This document shows positions 36,188 through 47,990 of a stretch of 64,000 nt of DNA, piece by piece. How positions within the stretch are numbered: the stretch's first letter is position 1; each line of letters begins with the position of its first letter. The DNA is from Lingula anatina (lineage: Eukaryota > Brachiopoda > Lingulata > Lingulida > Lingulidae). Both the position numbers and the translations under genes were made by a program. Where the stretch lies: positions 353,108-417,107 of the forward strand of contig NW_019775014.1 in NCBI RefSeq assembly GCF_001039355.2. The letters run 5' to 3'. The notes under the pieces were generated by a model. It saw only the letters and a program-made list of their open reading frames with translations, searched no databases and had not been told where the DNA came from.

Positions 36188-36628
36188 ACTCGGGAGAGCA
36201 TCGTAGTGTCAGATAGTGCCTTGTATTGTGGCCCATGGGCAGAAGTTAACTGTTAACTGTTACAAGATATATTTTCTGATAAGACGGAGTCCCAGGGGAA
36301 TGACAAACCACACCCAACCCCCACATAATACCAAACCATCCTGTGCCTTTATCGAAGTTTCTGTGCGAGTTGACTAGGAGAAAAGTGCCTTTTAGAGAAT
36401 GTGGTTAAGAACTTTTGTTATTTTTCGGGACATTTGGTTTTTCTATTGATTATAATTGTACATGGTTATTGAAATACGTAGTATAGCAGCTGTTGAGTCA
36501 TTTGCACCAAATTACCTAGATTACGTCCTCCCAATATCATGGAACATTACCCAGAGAATTGATATTAATGAAAATAATAGAACAATAATCATCTGGGCCT
36601 TGTTTTCTAAAGGACGCTCAGCACTGCC

Positions 36629-36780
36629 CGGTGTGACAGGAATTGCAGTCCGCTAGGAACCGCAGTCCGTTTCCTGTTACTTTGTATAGGTGATATTCGT
36701 CTCAATACTTACCCTAACCTGTACTTATTATATGGGACCCCGGACTTCCATTCCTAGGACTACCATTCCTTCCACACCGG
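36629..36780. repeat. Dispersed repeat C, copy 2
   Basis: Begins CGGTGTGACAGGAATTGCAG and ends CTACCATTCCTTCCACACCG, giving imperfect inverted ends around CTTACCCTAACCTGTACTTA. Non-coding. Confidence 0.7.
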
Positions 36781-38739
36781 TAAGGCCACATTTGTACAGC
36801 TCTGGCCCTGTTGGGTGTAGCGTAATCATTTTGGAAAATAAAGAGACGATTACTGTCCTCAAAGACGTTTTCTATCGATGATAACAGGTGCTGATCGTTT
36901 TTAAATGTAATGTTGTTACCGTATAGTCTTCTACCACTAGCTAGCGACACAGCATCCCCTTTTCTCGCGTGACAGAATCATGGCGACGTCAGGCTAGGGT
37001 GTGTGTCACGAAAACTTGGTTGAGCCATAGCATCCACGTCATTGTTTTAAAGAGGCTAAACTGTAGATGAAAGTTGGTTTCCAGGCAAACGTAGACTGAC
37101 GTACTTTCTTTTTTTTTACATCAATCAGCTTCTGCTACGGTTAATATAACTATGTAAAATAATCCCAATGTCAAGGGATATTAGCCCAGAAATATTCCTT
37201 TTAATTTCATAGTTAATTTTGGGTGTTTTGCTTCCAGTGTCGAAGTCCTCTGTTATATTTTTCTACACCCAGATGTGATGTCCACGATAAAGTCACACGA
37301 AGAAAATAATCACAGCCTTCTGACTACCTATCGCACACGTCAAGTGGTCTTTTCTACAAATAAAATCTACTTCCCTTCGTCGCAAGGAACGTGAAGCACA
37401 TATAACACTGATGACCTTTACATGTATCGTTGACGGATGCCAATGTATGGGAGAGAGGTGTAAAATTGGTGGAAATACCAGAAGTAGAACGGGTGGAATA
37501 TTTTAATACTTAAAAAAAGCTTGTAGTGTATGCAAACATACCATGAAGTACATAGGACTCAGATATGAATGTGACTTGAACAAAAATCACACTCACGAGT
37601 GTTTAGTATACCTATACTGAAGATCTTCGAGTCGCATCACTGACGATTTCTTGCCCCTAGCGAATTACACTAATTAGATAAATGCATCTTCCATAAAGTC
37701 CTTCCCTTATCTTTTTTTTCTGTAGTATATCTTGCATATTGAGAAATGTTATGTCTGGACTGCTTATATTCCATTTAATTGTGATAGCGATATATTGTAC
37801 TAGTACTTCAAGAAGGGCACTAAATGAAAAGAGAATTTTTTGTTTTATTTTTTGTCCTTGGTATTCCCTTCAGCTACCCATTAAGTCATGTTGCGTAATG
37901 TGTGTGTGTAACAGACGGACTCTCTTGTGGTTTAAAATATATTTATTGGTATAACTAAAATTTTCACCCTGTAATGAACGGTGACATATACATGTAATTA
38001 GATAAAATGACATACAAAAAATAATAAATATGTATTTCCTGTAACTGTTAAACTCTTATATTTCTATAGTTCTACCTCTTTGATAAAGAAATAATACATT
38101 TGATACAGATTACTAAGGCATATAACGGCTTACCCTGATGTTATTCAAGGGTGTTTTAGAAAGAGTGCTGGTTACACCAATAAGTGGCTTGGTCTGAAAA
38201 CTAGATAGTAGAAAATGCTGTAGTATAGCATAGTGCAATAAAGTTGGACACATAAAAGACCAGACAGAATAGCAGATACTAAACTGACCTAGTATTTACT
38301 AGACTATATCCCCAACTTACCACATACAGACAGACGAACAGCAACTCCAGAACTGTTTGAAAATCCGGCGCCAATGCCTTTTATAACGAGACGTCGCATG
38401 ACAAAGACGCGGGAAGACAGAACAAAGGAACATAGACAAAGGAACATTAAAACACCAATTAGGGGGCGTCAGAATCACAGCAAGTCACAAGACAAGACAA
38501 CTCAAGACGAGTGCATATTTATACAAAGTTACATATGTCGTTCTACTTACATTTTATATTCATTATGTCACTGCCTGGTACCTTTACCCGTATCGTGTAA
38601 TGTTTGGAGATATTTGTACCAGGTTAAACATCCCTACTACAGTATCTGCTTAAGAGAACATAGCTACAAGTAGATGATTTGTTGCCAACGGCAACTGTAT
38701 ACACCCCTACATAGAAAATTTGACTACTTTGTAGGTAAC
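36781..38739. other. Spacer, no supported gene
   Basis: AT-rich intergenic sequence. Several ORFs of 60-100 codons have no recognisable features. Nothing else is seen. Confidence 0.45.
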
Positions 38740-38912
38740 AAGTTCACCACGGCCCAGCAATATTCCTTTTAACATAGTTTTAACATTCGCCCTGTTTATT
38801 CACCTGTCACGATTTGCAAAGCAATGAATAAAATAGAGGAAAAGAGGCCATGATTTTGGTGACAATTTAAAAGATAAGCAGGGACTTTGTAAGTCTCAAG
38901 TATCATTTCAAG
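38740..38912 (+). promoter_or_regulatory. Upstream block of SCP gene 5
   Basis: Still alignable to units 1-4 (AACAAGTTCACCACGGCCCA, CGCCCTGTTTATTCACCTGT, CTTTGTAAGTCTCAAGTATC before the ATG), but the CACGTG E-box is degenerate (CCTGTCACGATTTGC). This suggests altered regulation of this older paralogue. Confidence 0.45.
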
Positions 38913-40416
38913 ATGTTGAACTTGGCGAAGCGTTTTCAACTTTGCCGTGGGTTTGCAAGACATATGCGGTCAAGTAGTAGATTAGCAAGTATTAAGCCTT
39001 CTCGGATATTCATAAACCCTTTCCAGCCCACTTTTGATGTAGGTAGCGGACCATGCATCCTTCCTGTCCGGGGGCTGAAGAACCTAACTTTGTGTTTTAA
39101 AAAAGTGAGTACTCCCCGTACACAGACTCTTTACATAAGTTTTGTTCATAAGTTATTTTGAAGTAGATTAATGAAGACGCTGTAATAATTGTATATGATT
39201 TAAAATCGCATACCACATCAGTTTTCATTGGCAGGATATAGCCATCAAAATATGATATGTTTTCATTATTAATATGGATGTATACATTGATTAATGAATT
39301 AATGTTTAGTTAGACAAATGAGAGAGAAGCAACAAAAGACATATTTAAGGTTGAAAGATATTTTAATAGTAAAGAAACAGCAAAAGTACACTCTAAGCTT
39401 GTGAATGCCTTTACTTCTTTGTATGTCCATTAAAAAAAAAAAAAAGAAAAGAAAAGAAAAAAAAAACGTTCACTAGGTTGCATCATTTCCAATGCATATC
39501 TGAAACCGAAATCACTTACATATTTCAGATGCCGATAGATTACCCGCTGCTTACTGGCTCAGACCACTGGAGACGAAAAATCCGCACTGTGTTCCAGCGT
39601 TTAGATGCCAACGACGACGGATACATTACGGAAGAAGACTTGGTAACAGGTGCTCTCCGTGCTGCGCAGTACTTAGGTCTTAGTGGTGAGTACCTATACA
39701 CATACTGAGTAATATATACTGTACATATGTAACACGTTTGAATATTCGTTTTTTTTTTTTTTTTTTTTGGGGGGGGGGGGCAGATCTGTTGGGAAGAGTA
39801 TAAAATATATCGTTTTTAAGTGATGCGTAGAAGTTAAAGATCACATCAACCGACGTTGGTGATGTGTATGAAGGGAATTACCTGTATACATATATAAAGA
39901 GATGGGCACGCATGTGCAATCGATACTGTTCAAGTAATTGGTATGTGATTATAACTGACCGTTACTTACGTTAATCTTATCTACGCATCATACATATTTT
40001 CAGACGAGCAAGCCGAACCTTACATAAAATTACGCCATGAAGTCTGGAAAGGTTTGGCGCAGGGTGTTAGAAACGGTAAAGTAACCAAGATATCACAGGA
40101 GGAACACAGAGAGAACAGCATGGCGTATCTCAACCAAAGGAAATTCAGATTGGAAACCTATCCCCAGGTTATACTTGCGGGATTCGACAACATGGATATC
40201 GATGGAGACGGTCGAATATCACAGAGGGAATTCGCCGCCTTTTTCTACAGTTTGAATGCTCCAGTGGAATATTCGAAGGATGTCTTTGATGTTCTAGACG
40301 AAAACAAAGATGGCTTCATTTCATTGGAGGAGTACGCCCAAGCGCACGTGGAGTTTTGGTTCAGTGAAGATCCCAATAGCAAGTACAATGAATTTCTGGG
40401 TCCACTTGTACCATAA
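38913..40416 (+). CDS. SCP-like EF-hand protein, gene 5
   Basis: Exons 38913-39104, 39529-39685 and 40004-40416 give 253 residues. The presequence is MLNLAKRFQLCRGFARHMRS..., diverged but the same length (64) and still ending in LKN...FKK. The core begins MPIDYPLLTGSDHWRRKIRT. Loops: DANDDGYITEED, DIDGDGRISQRE and DENKDGFISLEE, all intact; the degenerate second EF-hand carries three extra residues. The protein ends EFLGPLVP. Donors are GTGAGT and GTGAGT; acceptors are TTTCAG and TTTCAG. It is the outlier of subfamily A, except that about 60 bp around loop 4 are almost the same as in gene 1 at the DNA level. Followed by an antisense acyltransferase relic at 40795. Confidence 0.88.
39751..39780. 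repeat. T-run plus G-run in intron 2 of SCP gene 5
   Basis: A homopolymer T stretch directly followed by a G stretch. Simple sequence; assembly errors are possible here. Confidence 0.9.
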
Positions 40417-40794
40417 TTTGGTTTTCGAACATGTAAGACAACGAAATGGACCAATTCTATTGACCGAGATTTATGAACATAAATCTGCTATACGCTAAAT
40501 GCAATTAATCTGTTACCATATATTGTCGTTTTTATTGTAACACATGTATAGTGCACTGTTTAGTAATTGCTCGGATAAAAAGAAGTTTAATTTAATACTG
40601 ACTAATCTTACTCGAAACGAGCATTAGTACATTACGAGATTATCACAAGGCGTTCTTTATATGGACTTAATTGTCATGCGTGTCACGTGGTGACAGTCTG
40701 CAAGGGATGTCTCCCAGAGACTGGTCCCACAGATGTGCTAGTTGGTATATCTGAGGAAAAATACGACTGGATGAATTAAAACATATACTTTGGT

Positions 40795-41035
40795 TCAGTT
40801 ATTCCCTTTGGTAATATTCCTTATTCATGGCTGTTGCCATTTGCCAATAGTACTAGAATGTTGATGTCACCTCATTCCGTGGTTAGAGGGCTAACTACTA
40901 GTACCAGAACTGGCCAAAGACACACCACCTCACCATACTCTCAAGATATACCCGTTATGAGTGAGCTAAGGATAACAATCAGTCTGCCAAATATAGCCTA
41001 ATAACAGATTCCATTAATGATAGAGTTACTTTTAA
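40795..41035 (-). pseudogene. Relic of the acyltransferase gene behind SCP gene 5
   Basis: Two blocks align in order with the antisense of the intact gene at 42404-43846. TTGCCATTTGCCAATAGTAC...GTCACCTCATTCC corresponds to about 43197-43242. CCGTTATGAGTGAGCTAAGG ATAACAATCAGTCTGCC... through CCATTAATGATAGAGT corresponds to about 43308-43380, the region coding the HHxxxDG neighbourhood. Frames are broken and the middle is shortened. A dead, partial, minus-strand copy lying tail-to-tail with SCP gene 5. Confidence 0.8.
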
Positions 41036-42403
41036 CATTTGTTAGCCTTTGTGGCTTACCTTGTTATCATCTGCTTAATTTGATGAATCACCTTAAAGCA
41101 GTTGCTATGTTAACGTTATTCGCGAGACATACCCTAATCACTTGGCACATATTGCGATACTCAGACCAAGAGAGACGTCTCCATAATTGGACTATCAGAG
41201 CAGTCAGGAAACCTAAGCCCCCATCCTAAAACGGTAAGGGTTGCGCGGCTCGCTCTCAGCCTAGGCCTTCTTGTGAACATGAATTTTCTTTAAAAAATCC
41301 ATCTCATTTGTGGTCCTTTTCCCCTCCATCTTTGCTAAAACTTTAATTATATCTAAAGTAAGTTATATGTAAGTTATTTACCATTCATGATTATCAATCA
41401 CAGACTTATTTTCAATTCGATTCAATTTATTTCTGTACTGGTACATAAATGATCACGAGCTTATACAATATAAAATTAGAACAACGATGCAACTGGTGCA
41501 TTACCGTTACCTAATTGGTAATTGTGTTGTCAGTTCGTGATTGAACAAATATATATCTTTATATAATGAACAAATGTACTAGTTAAGTAAATAATAAAAT
41601 ATTCAAGCTAGGCGGTGAGATGCATGTACATGTATAACTTCTTGTGTGATTTTATATTTACCATAAACAGAATTCGTGAAACATATGGATACAATAACAT
41701 GTTACACAATATAGAGTGGTTCAAATTTACAAGATGGGGATGGGAAACAACACTTAAAGAAATACTGTAGATAAGTAAATAACAATGTTACACAGATTTA
41801 TACATAAATATTGTTACTCTTTACCATGTGCCATGTTTAGTCTCACTTATAGTTAAATGTTTGCAACATTTTGTGTGTATTAATCAAAGTACAAATGTCA
41901 CTAAAATCACATTTAAACTAACAACTATATGATTCTGTTGTATTTAAAAAAAAAACATTTTTACAGCAAAATTACCTCAGATACTCCTCCCAATTATAAT
42001 GTTTCTACATCGTATAGCCTGATATTCTGACATTTCGGTAAAAGATAGTTGAAAAGAATCCACAGATCATTTGTAATGATACAGGTACTTGCTTAAAGAC
42101 GGTTAAATATATGGGTAGTAATTTTATCTCATTCATGTTTTTGGCATAAGTAAGGGCGGCGAGATTACTAAGTGGGTAATCCATTGATGTTCATTGCTTC
42201 ATTGTTTGTGAGTTCACGAGAAGGCAACATACTGTTACTATAGAAAAACGTTTTAGAGTTGCCGCATACCAAAATAATAGAACATATTTATATGTAAGGG
42301 AAACAAATTTGAAACAAAATACCGAAATTCTTTATCCGCATGACGTGAACACTGTTAAGGTCCTAATTCAACAGTCCAAACAATCAAGTTTCAAACTTGA
42401 TTT
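41036..42403. other. Spacer, no gene
   Basis: AT-rich. Ends at the acyltransferase 3' side, and should hold that gene's 3' UTR. No coding sequence is supported. Confidence 0.5.
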
Positions 42404-43846
42404 TCATTGGGCGTGGGAATTTCCTTTCTCTTCTCCTGTTGCCATCGTTACCAGCTTCACGGTTGTGTCAGCGTAGTCCCTGGCTTGAGCATCAGTTACC
42501 CTATTGGTGCCGTAGTCAAGATTGTAGCAGAAGCGGCCACGGAACTTGTGCAGTGTGTGCATAAACGGAACAGAATACTCGTGACATGCAGCTGACGTCA
42601 CAATCCTCGTGGCATCAACCTCGTCGCGTTCTGCACTCGGAGGACAATATTTATCGCAGTCGCCGATGTTTGAGAAACCAAATTCAAACTGACATGAAGG
42701 TTTCGTTACTATGCGCTTAGTGATGCGGTCGAAAAAGGATTGGGCTTTGAATATTCTGTAACCTTGCATGATATCGCCATTGTTAAGCTTTGTATGAATA
42801 GCTTCGGTGGCCTTTCTTGCAACATTCCAAAATGAGCTGTAGGTGGCGGCAACTGGGGTGGTCAAATTAATGTCAACTATACATGCGAACAGCCCAAAAA
42901 TATCTCGTGATTCTGGTGGTAGAAAACGCCGCATGTTAACAGGATGAGTTGAACCAATGTTGACAGTGCGCGGTGTTTCTCCTTTACTCATGATGTTCAC
43001 TATAGCTATCGATGCAGCAGCAACAAAAGCGCCGTGAACAGTGACTTTGTGCTCCTTGCACTTCGCTATAACTCTTTCCGTTTCCAGAATTGAGAATACC
43101 AACGCTAGCGACTTTGTGCAGCCTCCTTGTGATGACGATTGTGGGAAGTACGTCATGAACAGGCTTTCCTTTGGAAGACATTCTTTATACAGTATTCTTG
43201 CCATTTGGCAATAGTCAGACCATCTTATTGTCATCTCATCCCGAGGCAGGAGGTCTTCTAAAGCTGGCCGAACCTCTATCCCATCACCATCATCGCAGGT
43301 TCCACCCGTTATCACTGAGTTCAGGATACCAATCAGCCTGTCTAACATGGCTAAATTAGAGATACCATCGATGATGGAGTGATGGATACCAAATACGATT
43401 GTGTAGCTGAAGAGAGCGCTGTCACACGAAGTAAAACCATCTCCTTCTGTGCAAACGAGAGGGTTGCGCAGGATTTTTACCTTCCAAAGCGGCCCATTCG
43501 TTGTATCGAATGTAACGCGCATCATGTTTTCGTGCACGTTCTTCCATTCATCAGCTGTAGCCACATGTAAGATCTCAAAATCTAAACGGGGGTCGTCCAT
43601 GGACTTGAAATGTCGCTTACCATCTTGCCAACATAAAGCCAGTCGAAGATGAGCAATGTTTCTCTGAAGACGTTGAAGGCAAACTCTCCAAATTTCATCA
43701 GTTAACAAACTCCTTGAAACTATCCACGAGGTGAAGGCAATAGTGGAGATATTTGACTCGTGCATGATAGCAAAAGTGTTTTCTAACCCTTGCAATGGGC
43801 GAATGGTCTTATTTGAGACAATAGGTTGTGTCACTTCTGTAGCCAT
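42404..43846 (-). CDS. Condensation-domain-type acyltransferase, intronless
   Basis: 480 residues in one exon, ATG at 43846, TGA at 42404. It carries HHSIIDG at residues 155-161, the HHxxxDG catalytic motif of the condensation / CoA-dependent acyltransferase superfamily (NRPS condensation domains, PapA-type and alcohol acetyltransferases). N-terminal RPLQGLENTFAIMHE and C-terminal FGFSNIGDC fit the two-lobed fold; GSTHPVNMRRFLP precedes the second-lobe core. It probably transfers an acyl group from a thioester to an alcohol or amine; the substrate is unknown. There is no signal peptide or membrane segment, so it is probably cytosolic. It is intronless among intron-bearing neighbours, hinting at retroposition or an acquired gene. 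Broken copies lie behind SCP genes 3, 4 and 5. Family certain, function not. Confidence 0.85.
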   Translation of the reverse strand: MATEVTQPIVSNKTIRPLQGLENTFAIMHESNISTIAFTSWIVSRSLLTDEIWRVCLQRLQRNIAHLRLALCWQDGKRHFKSMDDPRLDFEILHVATADEWKNVHENMMRVTFDTTNGPLWKVKILRNPLVCTEGDGFTSCDSALFSYTIVFGIHHSIIDGISNLAMLDRLIGILNSVITGGTCDDGDGIEVRPALEDLLPRDEMTIRWSDYCQMARILYKECLPKESLFMTYFPQSSSQGGCTKSLALVFSILETERVIAKCKEHKVTVHGAFVAAASIAIVNIMSKGETPRTVNIGSTHPVNMRRFLPPESRDIFGLFACIVDINLTTPVAATYSSFWNVARKATEAIHTKLNNGDIMQGYRIFKAQSFFDRITKRIVTKPSCQFEFGFSNIGDCDKYCPPSAERDEVDATRIVTSAACHEYSVPFMHTLHKFRGRFCYNLDYGTNRVTDAQARDYADTTVKLVTMATGEEKGNSHAQ

Positions 43847-43905
43847 TTTTATTTGACTCTGAAATGGAATAAATTAATAAAGTGTGGCTTGCACCCACTA
43901 GATCA

Positions 43906-43908
<3 letters not shown>

Positions 43909-43970
<62 letters not shown>
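43909..43970. repeat. (TA)n microsatellite
   Basis: A TA run about 60 bp upstream of the acyltransferase start codon, in its likely promoter. Confidence 0.95.
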
Positions 43971-43973
<3 letters not shown>

Positions 43974-44869
43974 GACACGTGTTAGATGACTGCACCAGTC
44001 AGATGAAATGGAAGGGAGGTGCGAACATTCCCAATTTTACGAAATAATTTATTTGAATTTTATGCCAAAGTTCAGAGTATTCTGAATGTGTCGATACATT
44101 TGTACCTACCTTCAATGCCACGTCCGCTAGCGCTGTCCTCTCCAGCAGATAAAATATCATTTACTTCGCTGCACACAAATGTTAAACTATTTGGTCACTT
44201 TTGACGCACTAAATGGAGTAATGACATGCAGGAAGACATTAGAGGGGTAAAAAAATCGGTACATATGTCAAAAGCGGAATGTGTCCAGTATTAATGTGAG
44301 GTCTGCTTGCTGTACAACGGTCAAGGTTTGTAAGACTGGGACATGAATATTTTTTGAATTTTTCGATTGGCTACTACAGGATATTTTTGTATATTTTACA
44401 CTGTATTTTCGAGTCGCAGAGAAGTTACCTCGTGCGTTTTGCAAATTACGCAAATTAGAATTCAGCTGGATCTTTAATGAACTTCTCCCCCTTTTTTATT
44501 TCTGCTTTATATCAAGAGGCTTAAGCTAAAGTGGTGAAGTAAACGCATATACTAATTACAGATCCTCGTCAGGATGGCTAAAGAAAAACTTTTACCTTTT
44601 ACCTTTGAACACCCCTTCAGCCTCCCCTCGCTGTATGTTTGTCCTGCCCTCCCAAACCTTTATTCCATTATATTGAGCTGACCGGTCGTTGACCCGTGTC
44701 AGTGAAAAGTCACAGTAGAATTACCATATGGAGTAAACATTGTAAATTGGTCACTCCTAGGCTACTAGGCAACACGAGTACTGAGTCAAATAGCTGATTT
44801 ACACGGTTTTCAATATTTCATCGTCTTATTTATCCCATTAAGGGGCAAGTAAGACTTAACCAAATAACC
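43971..44869. other. Intergenic region between the acyltransferase and SCP gene 6
   Basis: Head-to-head spacer serving both genes. No conserved SCP promoter block could be aligned here; no gene. Confidence 0.45.
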
Positions 44870-46257
44870 ATGCGACTCACAAGTTCAGTTTGGTGTAATA
44901 CTGGATTCTTCAGAAGATTTGCAGCGGATTTTAAACTTGTCCGTGGCCTGGCGAACCAGCCCCAGCATTTTAAGAAAGTAAGTTGATATAGAGAATGTAC
45001 TATCTGAACACATACAATGTAACATAGTGCTATATGTTTCTCGAGTCTCCAAAGCTACGTTATTCTATTCAAACTCGATGTTCCGTTTTCTGGAACACTA
45101 ACACCATGGAAACAGCTGAAGAACACAAGGGGTGTGTATTCTTGCATTCAAGATGGAAGTTGATTTATCAAAATTCCAAAAGTGAAAAAAAATGCAAAAA
45201 TCGCCCTGCAAGCCACTGACTTTATTATTGCAAAATCCCACACTATTTTGGAAGGTTTAAACCAATCTAACCAAGGGGGGAGTCGAAAGGCCAATTTACA
45301 GGTTTTAGTAAACATTTCAGATGCCCATTGATTACCCACCGGTCACTGGATCCAGCCACTGGAGACGGAAAGTGCGCACATGTTTCAACTGCTTAGATTC
45401 AAATTCTGACGGCTGTATTACAAGAGAAGACTGGGTGGCAACCGCTAACAGGACTGTCCAGTTTTTAAGCCTTGATGGTAATTGACTAATATGACATGGA
45501 ATACACTTATTATCATCATCATTAATTTTACTTAATCGATTTAAAATGCTAAAAAATACTGTTAGAATTGAGGAAGGGTATATTCATCGAAACTCTTAAA
45601 CTTTGATTCCTTTTTGTAAAAATAAAACATCGATTTAACTTGACATATGTCTTCAAACGTGTGTGTGTGTGTGCGTGTTCATGTATGAGCATCATCATAA
45701 GTTAAACATACTCGATTAGAATGCTGTAATAATACGGCTAGAAATGAGGAGGTGTATAAACATTGTAATTCTTAAAGTTCGATTCGATTTTGTGAAAATT
45801 AGACACAAATTTAGCTTAACATATATCTTTAACTGTTTCAGAAAAGCAAGCTGACGTCATACTTAAGCAACGCCTGGGCATCTGGGAACGTTATGTGCAA
45901 AGTTTAAGGGATGACATTTCTGCCAAGATGATAGAGGACGAATACGTAAAGGAAAGTTTGTCGATGGTTAACCAACTTAGCTATCGACGTGAACTACTTC
46001 CCAGCATCATCACCGTGGAATTCAATGCCATGGATGTTGATGGCGATGGTCGTATATCTAAGGAAGAGCATGCTGCTTTTTTCTACAGCATACGTGCCCC
46101 AGTTGATGCTTCGAAGAGAGTCTTCAATGTGATGGATAGCAATAAGGCTGGGTTTATATCCATGGAAGAATTTGCAGAAGGGTATATGGAGTATTGGCTA
46201 ACGGAAGATCCAAATAATAAATACAATATGTTCTTTGGCCCCCTTGTCAAAATGTAA
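44870..46257 (+). CDS. SCP-like EF-hand protein, gene 6 (intermediate form)
   Basis: Exons 44870-44977, 45321-45477 and 45842-46257 give 226 residues. The presequence is only 36 residues (MRLTSSVWCNTGFFRRFAAD...), rich in Arg and Phe with one acidic residue: a textbook-like mitochondrial presequence. It shares VRGLANQ...FKK with the others at its end. The core begins MPIDYPPVTGSSHWRRKVRT. Loops: site 1 DSNSDGCITRED, site 3 DVDGDGRISKEE, site 4 DSNKAGFISMEE. In site 4 the Asp at loop position 5 is Ala, so that site is probably weakened. The protein ends FFGPLVKM. Donors are GTAAGT and GTAATT; acceptors are TTTCAG and TTTCAG. The start is upheld by the donor phase and lack of other ATGs nearby. 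Confidence 0.85.
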
Positions 46258-46285
46258 CTAGCTTCTTCCGTAACCAATGTTTGCA

Positions 46286-46287
<2 letters not shown>

Positions 46288-46344
<57 letters not shown>
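46288..46344. repeat. (TA)n microsatellite
   Basis: A TA run about 30 bp behind the stop codon of SCP gene 6, likely in the 3' UTR. Confidence 0.95.
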
Positions 46345-46348
<4 letters not shown>

Positions 46349-47990
46349 CATTTTTTGCGTACATAAAGTGAGCTTTTGAAGACACAGTCGCCATCACTAA
46401 ATACTTTAAACTAATGCGTGTAGATACATGTATGTTGGGGTTTAATACATGAGGTCAAATACAAGATAATAGCCTGATATTCGTTACCACTGCATAATAC
46501 TTACACTTGGCTACGTAAATATGAAATGTTATGCATACATTCCTATATGAAGGTATTCTTTTATTATAAGTACGGTTGATTTGGTTTCTTGTACGTAATT
46601 ACGAAAATAAAATCAGATCAAATATCAGCATTTTGTATTGTTTTGATGTTTTCATACGTGTTAATATGTAGAAAAACAATGTTAACACCGGAAAGCTGTA
46701 AAGGTGCTATAACTCGGTTTCTTGACATAAAGTAAAAATTAAGCTATACTCCTCTGCAATATTATGCAGGTAGTTTCAAAAATTACAAACACTGTAGAAC
46801 AAGATAATCTAACAGGCACTTCCAACACCAAAACAAGAGGAACTTTTTTCATTTGAACATATTGAAAAATAAAACACTGTTATTGTCTTATTACACAATT
46901 CTAGAAAAAAAAGTTGTTGGGGAAGCGATATTATAATTGTGTCTTATGTTTGAAAATAATTAAATTTTATAGTACTTAAGATGGCAATATACCTAGCACA
47001 TTTTTGAACCTGATTCTTATTGAATATACATACGTGTAGTCGTTATCATCTAGCGTGCTAGGGATGACACAGCTCAGCTGGTGTGTGGAGCAATGAAAGG
47101 TACGTTGCATATGCAAATATATTCCAATACCTGAAGTAGGGAGACACAATGTATCGTTTATAAAGGGCTGCTATGTTCTTCAGTGACCGATACTCTGACC
47201 ACAAAGCCATTCGGTAGGTTTTAATGCGTTTTGTTAATTCTATTTGAACTGCATGCTTTACGTTACCATGTTCACGTTACATGTACCATGTTTTTCACTG
47301 AGGGGCATGAACGTTAGAGTTGTCGCAATACATATATGTTGAAATAAGTGGTATACCGTCTTTATCCTGATCAGGATTCAATACCCCTGTACTTTTCTTC
47401 TTTTATTTCTATTCACTCGAGTTCTTTCCACAAGTAAAAAAAAAATTGTTCAACGGTCTACTGAAGAACAAAGAACGTCGACATCCCGCATTATACAAAT
47501 GTAATGTAATATAGGCTGGGTGGCCTAAATTTACGAAATAAACACCATTATATATATACCAAGTGAACATGAGGCGGCTGACATGAATGTAGGTACAGTC
47601 TTGATAAGCAAGGCCAAGGAGGGGGGGGCACTAACAACAAAATGTATAATTATGTAAAGGTTACTTCTGAAAAAAATTTTGATGATAATCCCATCGCGAA
47701 GATAGCTTTTTTGATGAAAGGGCAGTATGAAATGCATGACGCCATGCCAAGTACGGTATTGACTCAATTCAAGGTTGATCTGTTGAATATTTGGTAAATT
47801 CACAGGGGACATACGATCCTAAAATTCAAGCGTCCGGTTGTGACCGAGGCTTAAGACAGCACGATTCCTAGCTACCCTTTGTTAGCCCTGAAAATTCACC
47901 ACCGTAAGATGTATATATCCAAGACGGGGGATGTCCTGTTCTCATAACCGTAGAGTCGATGATAAACCTTTCTATATTCAAACTAACACA
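46345..47990. other. Spacer between subfamilies, no gene
   Basis: Contains an AATAAA at about 46606 that could end the gene 6 transcript. A piece near 47582-47625 (ACAGTCTTGATAAGCAAGGCC) recurs at 57750, and the solo terminus GTTGTGACCGAGGCTT at 47835-47850 matches the ends of the element at 61788. No coding sequence. Confidence 0.5.

Noticed and set aside
38374-38673. Basic 99-codon ORF upstream of SCP gene 5
   Set aside because: No recognisable domain, low-complexity Lys/Arg/Thr start, no splice or homology support.
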